Below, in pieces: positions 19,309 through 27,330 of a stretch of 47,080 bases of DNA; position 1 is the first letter of the stretch, and the number at the start of each line of letters is the position of its first letter. The DNA lies in assembly GCA_946414655.1 (NCBI GenBank), contig CAMKPL010000001.1, forward strand, positions 1 to 47,080. The letters run 5' to 3'. The translations under genes and the position numbers were made by a program. The DNA comes from an uncultured Caryophanales bacterium (GTDB lineage Bacteria > Bacillota_I > Bacilli_A > RFN20 > CAG-826). The notes under the pieces are model-generated. The model had not been told where the DNA came from and did no database searches. It worked only from the letters and a program-made list of their open reading frames with translations.

Positions 19309-19737
19309 TTATTTTCTTTTCTTTTTAGAAGGCTTAACGCCCTTAAGTGCGTCTAATTCTTGATTAACGAGATGTCTAAGAACCTTTAAATCCCTTTCAT
19401 CAAGAGGAATATTTCGGTCGACTAAACCACCGATTGTCATCTTGTGATAAACGAAATCTGCAACAGATTTATATTGTTGAACTTCGGCTTTTTTCACCGC
19501 AATTCTCGGTTCTTTTTTCTCTTTTGACTGTTCTTCAATGTATTCTTCTAGTGCCGGAACAAGCTCTCTTAAATTGTAACTTGGATCCATTGCTAGCATT
19601 GGTTCAAACTCACTTAAATCACGGGCAATAAGTTCAGGATAAATGCCCATGTGTAAAGACAACGCTTCACATGTTAAGTGTTTTCTTTTGCTTCCATTAA
19701 TTGCCGATAAATATTTCTTAGCAGTCGTTTTATTCAT
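19309..19737 (-). CDS. Small protein with Rex-N-like winged-helix domain
   Basis: 142 aa from the ATG at 19735-19737; a longer frame upstream overlaps the kinase gene and is rejected because a -10 box lies six bases before this ATG. Residues about 1-70 resemble the N-terminal DNA-binding domain of the redox repressor Rex: KHLTCEALSLHMGI, then a Pro, then IARDLSEFEP. The Rossmann NADH-binding domain of Rex is missing. In its place is a charged linker (EEQSKEKKEPRIAVKK) and a predicted helical tail ending PSKKKRK. A DNA-binding role is likely; the target is unknown. It lies directly upstream of nifJ but is separated from it by a terminator. Confidence 0.7.
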   Translation of the reverse strand: MNKTTAKKYLSAINGSKRKHLTCEALSLHMGIYPELIARDLSEFEPMLAMDPSYNLRELVPALEEYIEEQSKEKKEPRIAVKKAEVQQYKSVADFVYHKMTIGGLVDRNIPLDERDLKVLRHLVNQELDALKGVKPSKKKRK

Positions 19738-19743
19738 GTATTT

Positions 19744-19771
19744 ATTATAAACCTTTATATTAAATAAACAA
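19744..19771 (-). promoter_or_regulatory. Promoter of the HTH gene (leaderless)
   Basis: Minus strand TTGTTT (-35, 19766-19771), 16-nt spacer, TATAAT (-10, 19744-19749), then AAATAC directly before ATG. Transcription would start at or next to the A of the start codon. Confidence 0.6.
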
Positions 19772-19774
19772 AAC

Positions 19775-20287
19775 TCAATCCTTATAATGGAATGATTCCT
19801 TGACTTTTGGCGATTCAAACCAACCTTCAATCTCAATCACTTCATCGTATAAAGCCTTTACTTCCGGAGATGGATCTTCCCATCTTTTCCACATCGATAT
19901 AATAGCTTCTTCTGGAACATATTTGGCTTTATTTCGGACGTGATTTTGTTCAAGAATTTGATCTAATTTTTTCTTTAAAACAACAAGGACACAACGATCA
20001 TATTTTGGGCACTTTTCAAGTGGAATTAACCGAAAATTGTCGGTAATATTTGTCGAATCAGCGATAACTGTGACATCATCATATTTATCAAAAATTTCAT
20101 TAATTCTATTGAAGTAAATTTCCCAAACTTCCTTCTCGTGTTTAAGATCCTGATATTGCCCAGTAATCTCCTTTCGAATTGCGTCAGACGAAACAATTTT
20201 GACATGCTTATGTGTCAAACGATATTGCTCCGACCAAGTTGATTTTCCACTACCTGGAAGAGCTGATAAAACAATCAGTGTTCTCAT
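19775..20287 (-). CDS. P-loop kinase (AAA_33 / polynucleotide-kinase-like)
   Basis: 170 aa. Walker A ALPGSGKSTWSEQY at residues about 8-21; SSDAIRKEITG follows as the substrate-binding/lid start; VIADSTNITDNFR is the Walker B-like region with conserved Asp and Asn. This matches the AAA_33 family of small kinases related to T4 polynucleotide kinase and zeta-toxin folds. The substrate cannot be told from sequence. No antitoxin-like partner is adjacent. There is no SD; a -10 box TAAAAT ends seven bases before ATG, so translation is probably leaderless. The HTH gene follows after 37 bases and has its own promoter. Confidence 0.82.
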   Translation of the reverse strand: MRTLIVLSALPGSGKSTWSEQYRLTHKHVKIVSSDAIRKEITGQYQDLKHEKEVWEIYFNRINEIFDKYDDVTVIADSTNITDNFRLIPLEKCPKYDRCVLVVLKKKLDQILEQNHVRNKAKYVPEEAIISMWKRWEDPSPEVKALYDEVIEIEGWFESPKVKESFHYKD

Positions 20288-20294
20288 GTTTTTT

Positions 20295-20322
20295 ATTTTA
20301 TCTTATATGGGTCGTGAGTTAA
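20295..20322 (-). promoter_or_regulatory. Promoter of the kinase gene (leaderless candidate)
   Basis: Minus strand TTAACT (-35, 20317-20322), 16-nt spacer, TAAAAT (-10, 20295-20300), seven bases before the ATG. The -35 is only a partial match. Confidence 0.45.
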
Positions 20323-20347
20323 AGAAAAAACCACTCAAAGAGTGGTT
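20322..20347 (-). terminator. tRNA-Lys terminator
   Basis: Minus strand stem AACCACTC / GAGTGGTT (20340-20347 with 20329-20336), 3-nt loop, then TTTTC. It lies ten bases after the tRNA CCA end. Confidence 0.88.
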
Positions 20348-20356
20348 AATTCATTT

Positions 20357-20432
20357 TGGTGCGCCATGTAGGATTCGAACTCACGACCCACTGATTAAGA
20401 GTCAGTTGCTCTACCAGCTGAGCTAATGGCGC
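20357..20432 (-). tRNA. trnK: tRNA-Lys (anticodon CUU)
   Basis: 76 nt including an encoded CCA (20357-20359). The acceptor stem is GCGCCAT / ATGGCGC. The D-arm is AGCTCAGCTGGTAGAGC. The anticodon stem ACTGA/TCAGT holds loop CTCTTAA, giving anticodon CTT for AAG codons. The T-arm is GTGAG-TTCGAAT-CCTAC, which has one A-C mismatch and a G-U pair, so the T-stem is weaker than usual. It is a single tRNA with its own terminator and a likely promoter upstream. Confidence 0.95.
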
Positions 20433-20450
20433 GCTTTGCTTAATTACTAT

Positions 20451-20478
20451 ATTATAAGTAGAATTAAATTACAACAAT
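20451..20478 (-). promoter_or_regulatory. Possible tRNA-Lys promoter
   Basis: Minus strand TATAAT at 20451-20456, 18 bases before the tRNA 5' end. The -35 region (ATTGTT at 16-nt spacing) is weak. Confidence 0.5.
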
Positions 20479-20505
20479 AAAAGAGCCCGTTTAGAACGAG
20501 CTCTT
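20479..20505 (-). terminator. Terminator of the sugar ABC operon
   Basis: Minus strand stem AAGAGCTCGT / ACGGGCTCTT (20496-20505 with 20481-20490), one G-U pair, 5-nt loop, then TTATTG. It lies 19 bases after the lipoprotein stop. The U-run is short but the stem is strong. Confidence 0.8.
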
Positions 20506-20524
20506 ATTAAGTTAATCTTAAAGA

Positions 20525-21949
20525 TTAGTTAGCAACAGCGTGCTCTGGAAGGAATGGAACAATTTCCCATGCTCCTTGAGTACGAGTTGTGCCATCGTTA
20601 CCACCAACAACAGAACGATCATTTAACCAACGAACTGTGCCACCAATCTTAATATCACTGCCAACAGGTTTGTTAACAATTGTTTTAAGAGTGGCTGCTA
20701 GTTCAGGGTTGACTTCAATGATGTGATAGTCTGTCTGGACAGTAAATGTTGTAGATCCGATAGTAACATCGAATTCATAACGTGAACCTAAGAAATCTAC
20801 ACTTTGGAGGGCATCACCAGTAATTTCTGGATCAACTACTGTTGCCTCACCACCTTGTTTGTTATGAATTTGATGGACATTTCCAGCATATTTAACAGAG
20901 GTTGCTTTAAAAACTTTATTAAATAATGGATTTTCAGACCATAGAATGTTACCAATCATCGCTTCAGTGAACTCCGTTGGAGTTACTGGAGCAGCAACAG
21001 AAATGCTACTTGGTGCTGGGAAAATTTCTCTAATGTAAGAAATTTGAAGGTTTCCGAAACCACCAGATAATTCACCACGGACAACAACAGGTTTGTTCAT
21101 AACATCATCTTTTGTTGATTCCCATGCAGCATATTCGGCAACTTGATAAAGTTGAATAGCTTGATTTCCACATTCTAAAATAGCATTGTTTTTATCTTTT
21201 GAGATAAATGTGATGTATCCATATGTTTCAATGGCAGCGTGAACTTTCTTGTTCTCACTATTTTGCCACCAGCCTTCGTCAGCATATTTTGCAACATCTG
21301 GACCAAACGCACCTGCTTCTGCAGTTTCGTGGCCTTGTGTTGTAAAATCTTCAGTCATCCAGTCAAAGCATTTTGTTGCTGGGGCATAGATTTCTGAAAT
21401 AGGCATTTGGTGATATTTTAAATCATATGGATTTAAACGGAGTTGATAGTCTTTAGTGCGTGAATCACCATTAATTGTACCGGTAACAGTCGCCTTAATA
21501 ATTGGGCAAGCACTTAAATCAGTACCAACGGCTGGGAATCCTTTAAAGAAGATAACCGATTTATCTTCGTTATCAATTCTAGCTTCAATATAATCGTTAA
21601 TATTTGAAGTACCATTAGTAATGGTATATGAATAACTTAGAGTCATATCATACTCTTCTGGACTTCCAGATTTTTGTGCTTTTGTTTTATTTGTTAAAAT
21701 AGCAAATAAATCTTTGTTTAACGTTGTGGCAGGATCAACTTCGTTGATAGCGTCGTCTCTAGCCTTTGTCTCCCCAGCGATACGAATACAACCTTTGAAA
21801 CCATTTTCAAAGAATTTATCCATTGGATCGCTAGATTGACTTGTACTAGCTCCGGAGCTTCTTTTCTTCTTCCTGCCACCGGAAGTACATCCGGCAGTAG
21901 CAACAAGAACGGCTGCCATTAATATAGAAAATAATACTTTCTTTTTCAT
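20525..21949 (-). CDS. Secreted lipoprotein of unknown function, last gene of the ABC operon
   Basis: 474 aa from the ATG at 21947-21949. The signal peptide is MKKKVLFSILMAAVLVATAG followed by the lipobox Cys21, then a basic/Ser linker. I do not recognise a domain. Two stretches look like OB-fold beta barrels: GYITFISKDKNNAILECGNQ through VVVRGELSGGFGNLQISYI, and YHIIEVNPEL through DIKIGGTVRWL. No catalytic motif is seen. A TTG start two codons earlier, right after the binding-protein TAA, is possible. No SD is visible, so translation is probably coupled to the binding protein. Its place suggests an extracellular helper for substrate capture or processing (inference). Confidence 0.8.
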   Translation of the reverse strand: MKKKVLFSILMAAVLVATAGCTSGGRKKKRSSGASTSQSSDPMDKFFENGFKGCIRIAGETKARDDAINEVDPATTLNKDLFAILTNKTKAQKSGSPEEYDMTLSYSYTITNGTSNINDYIEARIDNEDKSVIFFKGFPAVGTDLSACPIIKATVTGTINGDSRTKDYQLRLNPYDLKYHQMPISEIYAPATKCFDWMTEDFTTQGHETAEAGAFGPDVAKYADEGWWQNSENKKVHAAIETYGYITFISKDKNNAILECGNQAIQLYQVAEYAAWESTKDDVMNKPVVVRGELSGGFGNLQISYIREIFPAPSSISVAAPVTPTEFTEAMIGNILWSENPLFNKVFKATSVKYAGNVHQIHNKQGGEATVVDPEITGDALQSVDFLGSRYEFDVTIGSTTFTVQTDYHIIEVNPELAATLKTIVNKPVGSDIKIGGTVRWLNDRSVVGGNDGTTRTQGAWEIVPFLPEHAVAN

Positions 21950-21955
21950 AGGCAA

Positions 21956-23536
21956 TTATTTCAATCTATCGTCGATTTGACTCCAAGCATAATTCATCGC
22001 ACTTTCGATAGTCTCTTCAGCGAAAATCTTTTTAAAGACATCACCAACGTTAACACGAATGGAGTTTGAGGCTGGGAATCCTGGGTCAACGAACTTATGC
22101 CAACTATCAGCGGCTGTTGTTTCTTTGTATGTTACACTATTGACATTACCAGCATCACGATAGAGTTGTTCAAGTCGTGTTGGGTTAGAGTTATTAAGCA
22201 AGTCTTGATATTGAGGGCTGTTATAGGCTGATTTTGAGGATGGGAAATAACCAGTTGTAGTAACCCATTCAGCTTGTAATTCGCCAGTTGTTAAGTCAAC
22301 CATTGCGCAGAATGCATTGTACATTTCATCATAATAGGTAGATTCACTCTTAAACTTATTAAGTAATCCGAGAGAAGTACCTTGAGAAATAACTAATTTC
22401 TTATCAGCAGTGTGATATGGAATTGGTGCAATGCGCAAACTACGATTGTTGAATTTTGGTTTTGATAAACCACCAGAAGAACCAACAGTGAATAAGCAAC
22501 GTCCTTTTTCAAGGAATTCTGTACAGAATAATTTGCCGCCACCAAATGTTCCTGGAACAGCAAATGCTTTGTGGTTTTTACTTAAATCTTGGAAGAAGGA
22601 TAGAACAGCTGTTGTAGCTGCTTTGTTCTCGTTCTTCCAGAATAAGGCTTTACCACCATTATCAGTTACTGCAGTATATGGAACTCCCCATTGGTGGAGA
22701 AGTGTAATAAAGGCATTTTCACCACTGTCATAACCGAGGAGATAGAATGGTTGTTCTTCTTTAAGCTCACTAATATCAATCGCGACCTGATTCTCTCCGT
22801 GTGTGTCCTCTGCGGATAATGTAAATGGTGCAACAGCTTTTTTGTTGACATCATCATAACCAGCAATGATGAACTTGTTATTTAAGTCCTTGAGATTCTG
22901 ACTAGTGATAACATCATTAACTCTGTCTGCAATATCCGCTAATTCATCCCATGTTGTTGGAACTTTAATTTGTGGATCGATTGACTGGAAGTAATCAAGA
23001 TAAAAGCCATTAACAACCATGACTTCAGTGGACTTATTGAATGGAACACCTACGGTGAGCCAGTTTCCATCATCATCCTGAGCAATGTTTTTGTTTTCAG
23101 CCATGTACTCTGGATAATAGTCGTCAATAATTGATTTGCCTTGAGCTTTTAATCCGTGCTCTTCATCATAGCGTTCGATGTAAGGATCGAGAGCAACAAG
23201 AAATCCTTCTTCGTTATAGTCAGCGAAGTGATCAGGATATCCGCATGTAAAATTTGGATAAGCTTTTTGAGATCTGGAGTTTAAAACTTCAGTTCTTAAG
23301 GTGTTATAGTCTTTCTTTCTCGTATGAGTAAGATGGATTTTGCCACTATTAAGATTGTTATAGTGATCAATAACACCCTGGATGGCAGTTGTATAGTCGG
23401 ATCCGAAGCCAGTCCAGACGTCGAATTCATAGGATGAACTGCCTCCTTTACCACCTTTACTACCACCACAAGCGGCTAACACTGCTGCAAGAGCAAGGGT
23501 AGCGCCTGATGTAATAATACGCGATACTTTTTTCAT
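21956..23536 (-). CDS. Carbohydrate ABC transporter substrate-binding lipoprotein
   Basis: 526 aa, longer than typical MalE/UgpB-type proteins (about 420-450). The signal peptide ends LAAC with Cys23 as the lipidation site, then a Gly/Ser/Lys-rich linker. The mature part has the family-1 extracellular solute-binding pattern (EFDVWTGFGSDYTTAIQGVIDHYN near the start, LFCTEFLEKGRCLFTVGSSGG and IAPIPYH in the middle, WVTTTGYFPSSKSAY late). It would bind the sugar or glycerol-phosphate compound outside the membrane and deliver it to the two permeases. The substrate is not readable from sequence. It lies 24 bases after the second permease, with SD AAAGGGGG. Confidence 0.9.
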   Translation of the reverse strand: MKKVSRIITSGATLALAAVLAACGGSKGGKGGSSSYEFDVWTGFGSDYTTAIQGVIDHYNNLNSGKIHLTHTRKKDYNTLRTEVLNSRSQKAYPNFTCGYPDHFADYNEEGFLVALDPYIERYDEEHGLKAQGKSIIDDYYPEYMAENKNIAQDDDGNWLTVGVPFNKSTEVMVVNGFYLDYFQSIDPQIKVPTTWDELADIADRVNDVITSQNLKDLNNKFIIAGYDDVNKKAVAPFTLSAEDTHGENQVAIDISELKEEQPFYLLGYDSGENAFITLLHQWGVPYTAVTDNGGKALFWKNENKAATTAVLSFFQDLSKNHKAFAVPGTFGGGKLFCTEFLEKGRCLFTVGSSGGLSKPKFNNRSLRIAPIPYHTADKKLVISQGTSLGLLNKFKSESTYYDEMYNAFCAMVDLTTGELQAEWVTTTGYFPSSKSAYNSPQYQDLLNNSNPTRLEQLYRDAGNVNSVTYKETTAADSWHKFVDPGFPASNSIRVNVGDVFKKIFAEETIESAMNYAWSQIDDRLK

Positions 23537-23560
23537 AAAGTATGCCCCCTTTCTTACCTT

Positions 23561-24514
23561 CTATCCTTTAATGCCACTACGAGAGACGCCTCTCATAATG
23601 TATTTACGGAAGATAATAAACACTACGAACAATGGGAAGGTAACGACCATTGAACCAGCGATCTTAATTGCGCTATAACCACCAGCTTGTTGGTTGAACA
23701 GTTCCATCAAGCCTGTGGAAACAAGACGCATATCATAGTCTTGGTTGTATTTGTACTTATCGGATGTAACTAACATTGGCCAGACGTATGAGTTCCACGC
23801 TCCCATAAGGGAGAGAATGATAATTGTTGTAATTGTTGGCATGGCAATTGGAATCATGACTTTCCATAAATATCCAACATCGCCAACACCATCAACTTTC
23901 GCTGCTAAATAAAGTTCGTTTGGAATCTGCTGGAATGTTTGTCTTAAATAGAAAACATAGAAGACAGACACGCCATGCACGAAGATTAAGGCGGCGAATG
24001 TGTTTCTCCATCCAATGGCGATTGTGGTTTGATAGTTAGTGATAACCATCAGTTCACCAGGAATCATCATTGTCGCAAGTAAAGATGCGAAGAGAATGTT
24101 TTTGCCTTTGAATTCAAGACGAGCAAAGGCAAATGCTGCTAAGACAGCAGTGACAACAGTCACAGCTGTTGAACCAACAGCAGAAATAATGGTATTCAAA
24201 TAGAACTGGGCGAAACTTGTTGTATTTTCTGTTTGACCAGTTAACTGGTTAGTAATTTTACCAGAGAAGATTTGTTCGAAGTTGGAGAACGTCCAGTTTT
24301 TAAAACCAAGTTCTGCGAAGTTAGCAGTTGATTCGAATGTACTGAAGCTGTCAGCATTGGTCATTGAGCCAACAAGCATCAATATGAATGGAAGCAGCAT
24401 AAATAAGGCGAAAATCGTTAAGAATGTATAAAGTAACACATTAATGACGACACGTTTAATTTTGTATTTACGTAACGCTGAGTCATCAGCGAAATACATA
24501 GCATGTTCAGCCAT
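23561..24514 (-). CDS. Carbohydrate ABC transporter permease, MalG/UgpE type
   Basis: 317 aa, six transmembrane helices. The conserved EAA loop that docks the ATPase reads ELYLAAKVDGVGDVGYLWKV near residue 200. The extracytoplasmic region between helices 1 and 2 contains a ~60-residue loop (NADSFSTFE to SFAQFYLNTI). The C-terminus FIIFRKYIMRGVSRSGIKG is typical of CUT1 inner-membrane components. It pairs with the permease at 24530. The SD is GGAGG before ATG. The order ATPase, permease, permease, binding protein is a standard CUT1 layout. Confidence 0.93.
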   Translation of the reverse strand: MAEHAMYFADDSALRKYKIKRVVINVLLYTFLTIFALFMLLPFILMLVGSMTNADSFSTFESTANFAELGFKNWTFSNFEQIFSGKITNQLTGQTENTTSFAQFYLNTIISAVGSTAVTVVTAVLAAFAFARLEFKGKNILFASLLATMMIPGELMVITNYQTTIAIGWRNTFAALIFVHGVSVFYVFYLRQTFQQIPNELYLAAKVDGVGDVGYLWKVMIPIAMPTITTIIILSLMGAWNSYVWPMLVTSDKYKYNQDYDMRLVSTGLMELFNQQAGGYSAIKIAGSMVVTFPLFVVFIIFRKYIMRGVSRSGIKG

Positions 24515-24529
24515 TGTTTATCCTCCTTC

Positions 24530-25681
24530 CTAATAGTGGACCCTCTTCTTACTCACACCAAATTGAACTGCTGTAATCAGCATAATAATGGCGAGCAAGA
24601 CCAAAGATCCTGCTGCAGGAACCCCAAGATTGATTCCTTTATATTGGGATTCGTTGGACATTTGCAGGTAAATCCAACCAACAACAGGCATCCAGTCAGT
24701 TTTGTTGATACCACCAAAGTAGTATGCGCCTTGACCATAGACTGAGATGACGCCTGTGTACATTTTGAACGCCCCGATGAACGAGGTGATTGTAATATAC
24801 AAGATTTGTGGAGACAGAAGTGGTAATGTAATTCTTCTCCAAATTGTAAATGATTTGGCTCCATCAATGCGGGCTGCATCAGTATATTGCTTATCAATCG
24901 TGGCTAGACCAGCCATAAAGACAAGAATCTTGAATGCTAAACCGTTCCAAACAGAGTTAACAACAATAACAATTCCTTGATTAAATTTCGATGCCGCTGG
25001 AAGTTCAACGATTGTTCCATCAGCCATCTTATAAGGTAAACCGGCAATATCGCCTAAGAAGTTGACAGGTTGTCCGCCAAGTCTGGTGATAATGTAGTTC
25101 ATAATACCACCACTTGTATTAGAGAACAGAATACTGAACACTAAACCAAGGGCAATAGAGTTTGTAACATATGGTAAGAAGAAGATTGTTTGATACAAAC
25201 CTTTAAGAGCTTTGATATTGTTCAAGAACGTTGCAATTAATAAAGAAATAATAATTGTTAAAGGAACTTCAACAATAACAAGGATGGCAGTATTAAGAAT
25301 TGATTGTAAGAACAGTCCGTTCGAAAGAACTGTTTGAAAGTTGTTAAAACCGAATGCCATGAAGTATTTGCCAAGTCGTTTTGTACAATGAATTGCACCT
25401 TCGAATGGTTGGAGGCACGGATCAGAGAATGCTCTAAAGAAATTACTTAAAGCAAATGTTCCGCCACTATCAACATATTGGAAGTCCCGAATAAATGCCA
25501 TAAAGAAGCAGTTAATAATCGGGTAAAACATAAACAAAGCCAAGAAGACTAATGCTGGAAGAAGAACGAGCCAAGCAACTGCCCATTGAGGAAGTTGAAC
25601 ACGGCGTCTTTTACCAATTAATGGTTTGTCTTTGATTTCAGCATATACTTCGGATGGAAGTTTTAATGTTTTTTCAGCCAT
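24530..25681 (-). CDS. Carbohydrate ABC transporter permease, MalF/UgpA type
   Basis: 383 aa from the ATG at 25679-25681 with SD AAGGAG seven bases upstream; an in-frame TTG one codon earlier is less likely. The EAA loop reads YTDAARIDGAKSFTIWRRIT, followed by LPLLSP. The protein has six to seven transmembrane helices and an enlarged extracytoplasmic loop (about residues 70-125, including a CLQPFEGAIHCTKR stretch with two Cys). A second extra loop (LGGQPVNFLGDIAGLPYKMADG) lies in the middle. It forms the heterodimeric channel with the next permease. Confidence 0.92.
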   Translation of the reverse strand: MAEKTLKLPSEVYAEIKDKPLIGKRRRVQLPQWAVAWLVLLPALVFLALFMFYPIINCFFMAFIRDFQYVDSGGTFALSNFFRAFSDPCLQPFEGAIHCTKRLGKYFMAFGFNNFQTVLSNGLFLQSILNTAILVIVEVPLTIIISLLIATFLNNIKALKGLYQTIFFLPYVTNSIALGLVFSILFSNTSGGIMNYIITRLGGQPVNFLGDIAGLPYKMADGTIVELPAASKFNQGIVIVVNSVWNGLAFKILVFMAGLATIDKQYTDAARIDGAKSFTIWRRITLPLLSPQILYITITSFIGAFKMYTGVISVYGQGAYYFGGINKTDWMPVVGWIYLQMSNESQYKGINLGVPAAGSLVLLAIIMLITAVQFGVSKKRVHY

Positions 25682-25725
25682 CAATTTTCTCCTTTCTTTT
25701 AGATTTAGTTAAATCTCATGTGAAG

Positions 25726-27177
25726 TTATTTGACACGATCTCCCTCTTCTTCAAAGACGTAGAAACGTTTTGGATTGAATGAGAGTTTTTCTTTTCCAAG
25801 AACTTCTTCACGGAGTTCGCTTGGAATAATAACTTTCAAATGGTTTTCTGGTTGATCTTCGACATGGCCAACAACGTTGATATCACGTCCAATGTTTTCG
25901 ACTTGTTTCACAGTAACTGGAATCGAGCCGCCCTTCTTCACTAAAGTGAAGGATTCTGGACGAACAGCAATTTTTACCTTGCGATCGACTTTTCCATAAA
26001 CCTTGTCGGTATCAAAAACTTTACCATTGAGGAGAAGTTTTCCACCTTTGATTTCGCCATCAAAGACGTTAATAGCTGGAGAACCAAGGAATTTCGCAAC
26101 GAATAGGTTCGCTGGTTCTTCATAGACCTTTTGAGGTTCATCAATTTGTTGAACAACACCAAGTTTCATAACAACGATGGTGTCAGAAATTGACATTGCT
26201 TCTTCTTGGTCGTGTGTGACGAAGACAGTAGTAATACCGGTTTCACGTTGAATACGTTTAATTTCTTCACGAGTTTGAAGTCTTAAACGAGCATCAAGGT
26301 TAGATAATGGTTCGTCAAGGAGAAGAACTTTTGGTTTCTTTGCAAGTGCACGCGCAATTGCGACACGTTGTTGTTGACCACCAGAAAGTTCTTTTGGCTT
26401 ACGATCAAGATATTGATCAATGTCGACAATACGAGCCATTTCATAAGCAATGGCATCCTTGTCAGCCTTAGAGAGTTTTGTTTTGCCTTTTTCCTTAGCT
26501 GCTTCTGGGTCTTTAACCTTGAGTTCTTCAAAGGCAACTTTCGCTTTCTCTAAGTTTTGAACGGCTTCTTCTAGTTTCTTTTCGGCATCAACTAAGTGAG
26601 CTTCGAGCTTTGGAAGACGTTCAACAGCAGATTTCTTGAGTGATTCAGAACGTTTGATGATTTCTTCACATTCTTCAACACCCACCGCATCTTCAGCTTT
26701 TTCAAAATGTTCTTTTTTGACTTTCGCTTTAGCAATTGCGGCTTCGGCTTGTTTAACAGCCTTTTTACTTTCATCAATGTCGTGTTTGGTGACTTTGATG
26801 TCATGCTTCGCATCTGCAACAGCGTTTTTCTCTTCGCCAAATGCGCCCGCGAAACGAACATTGTCGAGTGGGAATTGGATGTTTTGTCTCACAGAAAGAT
26901 GTGGATACAAAGCATAGTTTTGGAACACTAAGCCGATACCACGGTTTTCTGGAGGTAAGTTTGTAACATCCTCATCACCGAACCAAATATGACCATCTGT
27001 TGGTTTGTGTAAACCAGCGATCATATAAAGCGTTGTTGATTTACCACAACCAGATGGACCTAAAAGCCCGACGAGTTTTCCGTCAGGTATCGTAAAGTTC
27101 ATATGATTTACAGCAGTTGTTTCAACACCTTTTCGACCGATGAAGGTTTTAGTAAGATTTTCGATTCTTACTTCCAT
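25726..27177 (-). CDS. CUT1 sugar ABC ATPase (MsmK/UgpC type) with long coiled-coil insertion
   Basis: 483 aa, against about 365-370 for MsmK/UgpC/MalK. Walker A is GPSGCGKST (40-48), Q-loop Gln86, signature LSGGQ (264-268), Walker B VLLLDEP (284-290), H-loop His322, then the MalK-type regulatory domain to the C-terminus. Between the Q-loop region and the signature, residues about 111-235 are an extra, strongly charged Ala/Glu/Lys-rich helix pair with heptad character, probably a coiled coil. It lies in the helical subdomain that touches the permease coupling helices. Catalytic residues are all intact. It is the first gene of the operon, with SD AGGAGG. Confidence 0.93.
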   Translation of the reverse strand: MEVRIENLTKTFIGRKGVETTAVNHMNFTIPDGKLVGLLGPSGCGKSTTLYMIAGLHKPTDGHIWFGDEDVTNLPPENRGIGLVFQNYALYPHLSVRQNIQFPLDNVRFAGAFGEEKNAVADAKHDIKVTKHDIDESKKAVKQAEAAIAKAKVKKEHFEKAEDAVGVEECEEIIKRSESLKKSAVERLPKLEAHLVDAEKKLEEAVQNLEKAKVAFEELKVKDPEAAKEKGKTKLSKADKDAIAYEMARIVDIDQYLDRKPKELSGGQQQRVAIARALAKKPKVLLLDEPLSNLDARLRLQTREEIKRIQRETGITTVFVTHDQEEAMSISDTIVVMKLGVVQQIDEPQKVYEEPANLFVAKFLGSPAINVFDGEIKGGKLLLNGKVFDTDKVYGKVDRKVKIAVRPESFTLVKKGGSIPVTVKQVENIGRDINVVGHVEDQPENHLKVIIPSELREEVLGKEKLSFNPKRFYVFEEEGDRVK

Positions 27178-27223
27178 AGAACACCTCCTATTTGGTATTA
27201 ATCGTAGCTGTAACTACACGTAA

Positions 27224-27252
27224 ATAATAACATAGTTATTGAATAGAGTAAA
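27224..27252 (-). promoter_or_regulatory. Promoter of the sugar ABC operon
   Basis: Minus strand TTTACT (-35, 27247-27252), 17-nt spacer, TGT-TATTAT extended -10 (TATTAT at 27224-27229). It sits 47 bases before the ATPase ATG. No clear catabolite-repression (cre) site was recognised. Confidence 0.6.
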
Positions 27253-27304
27253 AAAGAAGATAAAAAGTAAATTATTTCAAGAAATAAAAATATTGGGGTT
27301 TTGT

Positions 27305-27330
27305 AAGAAAAAAACCAGCAAACGCTGGCT
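27305..27330 (-). terminator. Terminator of the RDD gene pair
   Basis: Minus strand stem AGCCAGC / GCTGGTT (27324-27330 with 27313-27319), 4-nt loop, then TTTTTTC. The stem begins inside the TAG stop codon of the upstream gene. Confidence 0.85.

Noticed and set aside
19775..20287. Toxin-antitoxin (zeta-toxin-like) pair from the P-loop kinase and the HTH gene
   Set aside because: The kinase lacks clear zeta-toxin signature residues that I can identify, the HTH gene has its own promoter, and it follows rather than precedes the kinase, unlike epsilon-zeta pairs.
20199..20426. Plus-strand open frame of 75 codons across the tRNA-Lys gene
   Set aside because: Its C-terminus is the well-known false translation of an antisense tRNA (RIRTHDPLIKSQLLYQLS type); it covers the tRNA, its terminator and the kinase start.
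20525..21949. TNase/SNase-type nuclease identity for the unknown lipoprotein
   Set aside because: No Arg/Glu catalytic pattern of staphylococcal nuclease was found in the sequence; kept only as an idea from gene context.
27190..27215. Possible regulator site in the ABC-operon leader (GTAG/CTAC arms)
   Set aside because: Only four-base arms, not a cre or other known operator pattern; expected by chance in AT-rich DNA.
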